Shown here one piece after another: positions 62,312-64,000 of a DNA stretch of 64,000 bases. Within the stretch, counting starts at the first letter, position 1. Each line of letters starts with the position of its first letter. The translations under genes and the position numbers were made by a program. The stretch is from Synechococcus sp. KORDI-100 (GTDB lineage Bacteria; Cyanobacteriota; Cyanobacteriia; PCC-6307; Cyanobiaceae), in assembly GCF_000737535.1 (NCBI RefSeq), contig NZ_CP006269.1:1984001-2048000 (forward strand). Direction: 5' to 3'. Under the pieces are notes generated by a model. The model saw only the letters and a program-made list of their open reading frames with translations. It searched no databases and was not told the DNA's origin.

Positions 62312-63319
62312 TCAGAACTGTTCAAGAAAACGCAAATCGCTCGTGTAGAGCCGGCGGATGTCGTCGATGCCGTGACGCACCATGCAGAACCGTTCGACGC
62401 CGAGGCCTGCGGCGAAGCCGCTCCAGCGCTCCGGATCCAGTCCCAGACCCTGCAGAACGGCGGGGTCCACCATGCCGCACCCCATCACCTCCAGCCAGCG
62501 CCCCCGCCACTGCACATCCACCTCGGCCGACGGCTCGGTGAAGGGGAAGTAGCTGGCACGGAAGCGAATGGGAACGTCTCCGAAGAATGCCTTCAGAAAG
62601 GCCATCACCGTGCCGCGCAGATGGCTGAAATCGAGACCTTCGTCGATGGCGAGAACCTCAACCTGATGGAACACCGCAGAGTGGGTCGCATCGGCCGCAT
62701 CACGCCGATACACCCGTCCTGGCGCGACGATCCGCGTTGGAGGCGGGTTCTGCTCGAGGTAGCGGATCTGAACAGGTGATGTGTGGGTGCGCAGCAGAAG
62801 ATCGTTCCGCAGGTAGTAGGTGTCCTGCATATCCCTTGCGGGATGGTCCTCAGGGATGTTCAGGGCCGTGAAGTTGTAGTGGTCCTGCTCGACCTCAGGG
62901 CCTTCGGTCACGCTGTATCCGAGCCCAAGAAAGAGATCAACGATCTCTTCGGTGGTGGTGATCAGAGGATGGCGATGGCCCATCGGCGTGCCGGACGCCG
63001 GAGCGGTGACGTCCAGACGTTCCCTGGCGATCCGTTCCTCCATCGCCACCTGCTTCACGACCTGCAGTCGATCGGCCAGCAGGCTTTGCACCTGGGTTTT
63101 CAGCACATTGGCCCGCTGGCCCACCACGGGCCGTTCGTCGCCGGGCAACTTGCCCATGGCGCCAAGCACCGCAGAGATTCGTCCCTTCTTACCCAGCAGC
63201 CCAACCCGCAACTGCTCCAGCTGCTGGGCGTCGCTGGCCCCAGCGATATCAGCTGCTGCTTCCTGCTCCAATGCCTCCAGCTGATCGGTGATCTGCTGCA
63301 ACGTGACCGGGGCGCTCAC
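62312..63319 (-). CDS. pheS: Phenylalanyl-tRNA synthetase alpha subunit
   Basis: A 335-residue class II synthetase subunit. A coiled-coil N-terminus (about 1-90) precedes the catalytic core with motif 2 ([20 protein letters not shown]) and motif 3 ([18 protein letters not shown]). The [10 protein letters not shown] and [17 protein letters not shown] stretches are diagnostic. Motifs are complete. It is divergent from surE, 71 bases apart. Confidence 0.97.
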   Translation of the reverse strand: MSAPVTLQQITDQLEALEQEAAADIAGASDAQQLEQLRVGLLGKKGRISAVLGAMGKLPGDERPVVGQRANVLKTQVQSLLADRLQVVKQVAMEERIARERLDVTAPASGTPMGHRHPLITTTEEIVDLFLGLGYSVTEGPEVEQDHYNFTALNIPEDHPARDMQDTYYLRNDLLLRTHTSPVQIRYLEQNPPPTRIVAPGRVYRRDAADATHSAVFHQVEVLAIDEGLDFSHLRGTVMAFLKAFFGDVPIRFRASYFPFTEPSAEVDVQWRGRWLEVMGCGMVDPAVLQGLGLDPERWSGFAAGLGVERFCMVRHGIDDIRRLYTSDLRFLEQF

Positions 63320-63390
63320 AGGGTTTGGGCTGGTGGCAGCTGACTGTAAGCAGCCGGCCCGCTTAAGTTCCCACCACCACTAGGCGTCCG

Positions 63391-64000
63391 ATGCGGATCC
63401 TGATCAGCAATGACGATGGGGTGTTTGCCGAGGGCATCCGGACCCTGGCCGCGGCAGCGGCGGCCCATGGGCACAAGGTCACCGTGGTATGCCCGGATCA
63501 GGAGCGTTCGGCGACGGGCCATGGTCTGACCCTGCAGACACCCATCCGGGCGGAACGGGCGGATGAGCTTTTTGTCCCTGGCGTAACCGCCTGGGCCTGC
63601 AGCGGAACGCCCGCGGATTGCATGAAGCTGGCGCTGTTCGAGTTGGTCGAAGAGAAACCCGATCTAGTGCTGTCCGGCATCAATCACGGTCCCAACCTCG
63701 GCACGGACGTGTTCTGCTCCGGCACGGTGGCGGCAGCCATGGAAGGCACGCTGGAAGCCATCCCCTCCATGGCCGTCAGCAGCGCCTGTTTCCAGTGGCG
63801 TCAGTTTCAGGCGGCAGCGGACCTGGCCGTGGAGATCGCCGAGCAGGCTTTGGAGGACGCATGGCCGAACAATCTGCTGCTGAATCTCAACGTCCCTCCC
63901 TGCGCCCGAGAGGCCATGGGAGCTCTGCGCTGGACGCGCCTGTCGATTCGTCGTTACGACGAACAGTTCAGTCGCCGCGTTGATCCCCGCGGCCGCCATT
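63391..64000 (+). CDS. surE: 5'-nucleotidase SurE, 3' end outside window
   Basis: The gene starts at ATG 63391 and is open to the right edge, giving 203 residues. The metal-binding N-terminus [37 protein letters not shown] and [22 protein letters not shown] are the SurE signature motifs. It hydrolyses nucleoside 5'- or 3'-monophosphates and is linked to stationary-phase survival. It is divergent from pheS. Confidence 0.95.
   Translation, partial: MRILISNDDGVFAEGIRTLAAAAAAHGHKVTVVCPDQERSATGHGLTLQTPIRAERADELFVPGVTAWACSGTPADCMKLALFELVEEKPDLVLSGINHGPNLGTDVFCSGTVAAAMEGTLEAIPSMAVSSACFQWRQFQAAADLAVEIAEQALEDAWPNNLLLNLNVPPCAREAMGALRWTRLSIRRYDEQFSRRVDPRGRH

Noticed and set aside
62014-62325. 103-codon minus-strand open frame between the MsrQ-like gene and pheS
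   Set aside because: Low-complexity composition, no start signal and overlap with both neighbours; it looks like non-coding sequence.

Overview
The window reads as a chromosomal segment of a marine picocyanobacterium of the Synechococcus/Cyanobium type. The reasons are: an alternative (CuA-less) cyanobacterial terminal oxidase operon, a short-form HisG, several small families that I know only from cyanobacteria or picocyanobacteria (DUF3122-, DUF3136-, DUF1651-like), an SOS-type LexA with a cyanobacterial-style box, and a Nif11-leader RiPP precursor of the kind found in prochlorosin-producing marine strains. The strain cannot be named from the sequence alone. All family names were assigned by eye, without database searches.

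Layout. Positions 1-5.7 kb hold one plus-strand operon of two DUF2231 membrane proteins, oxidase subunits CtaC, CtaD and CtaE, and a GMC flavin oxidoreductase. Positions 5.8-7.7 kb hold a tightly overlapping minus-strand set that looks like ExbB-ExbD-ExbD plus a TonB-like protein, with a frameshift in exbB. Positions 7.8-20.9 kb are ordinary core genome: gor, a GST, a ParB-like protein, dnaA, an HtrA protease, two small-molecule-type glycosyltransferases, a GNAT, a lipid-type ABC exporter, hisG, gloB, an iron-type ABC ATPase, ridA, and two regulatory or unknown genes.

Positions about 21.6-40.7 kb form an AT-rich, gene-poor accessory island that ends at a tRNA-Ala(GGC). It carries many small secreted or orphan proteins, a thermonuclease, an RTX metalloprotease, a glutaminase-STAS-cNMP fusion, a Nif11 RiPP precursor and several repeat families (a conserved hairpin/terminator, a roughly 110-bp repeat body, a leader motif, a duplicated small gene, a duplicated signal-peptide fragment). 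At least seven genes in it are interrupted by nonsense codons or frameshifts, several at homopolymers. The island therefore looks like a decaying, repeatedly rearranged locus, although some indels may be sequencing errors. A core region with a PfkB kinase and a small membrane protein sits inside it at 28.0-29.2 kb.

Positions 40.8-64 kb return to core genes: lexA, argF, ftsH, a GT61-like transferase, an SRAP protein, a K+ channel, ribD, an AraC regulator, a GH116 glycosidase, the cobalamin enzyme CbiET/CobL, a GT2, a Gly-rich RTX-like exported protein, DUF192, a pseudo-receiver regulator, nadK, an exported NHL beta-propeller followed by an outer-membrane barrel, an MsrQ/ferric-reductase-like membrane protein, pheS and the start of surE.

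Functional themes are quinol-linked respiration (ARTO plus a GMC dehydrogenase), glutathione and detoxification functions (gor, GST, gloB, ridA), iron or energised outer-membrane uptake (Exb set, FutC-like ATPase, outer-membrane barrel), and an exported-protein arsenal (RTX proteins, small signal-peptide proteins, RiPP).
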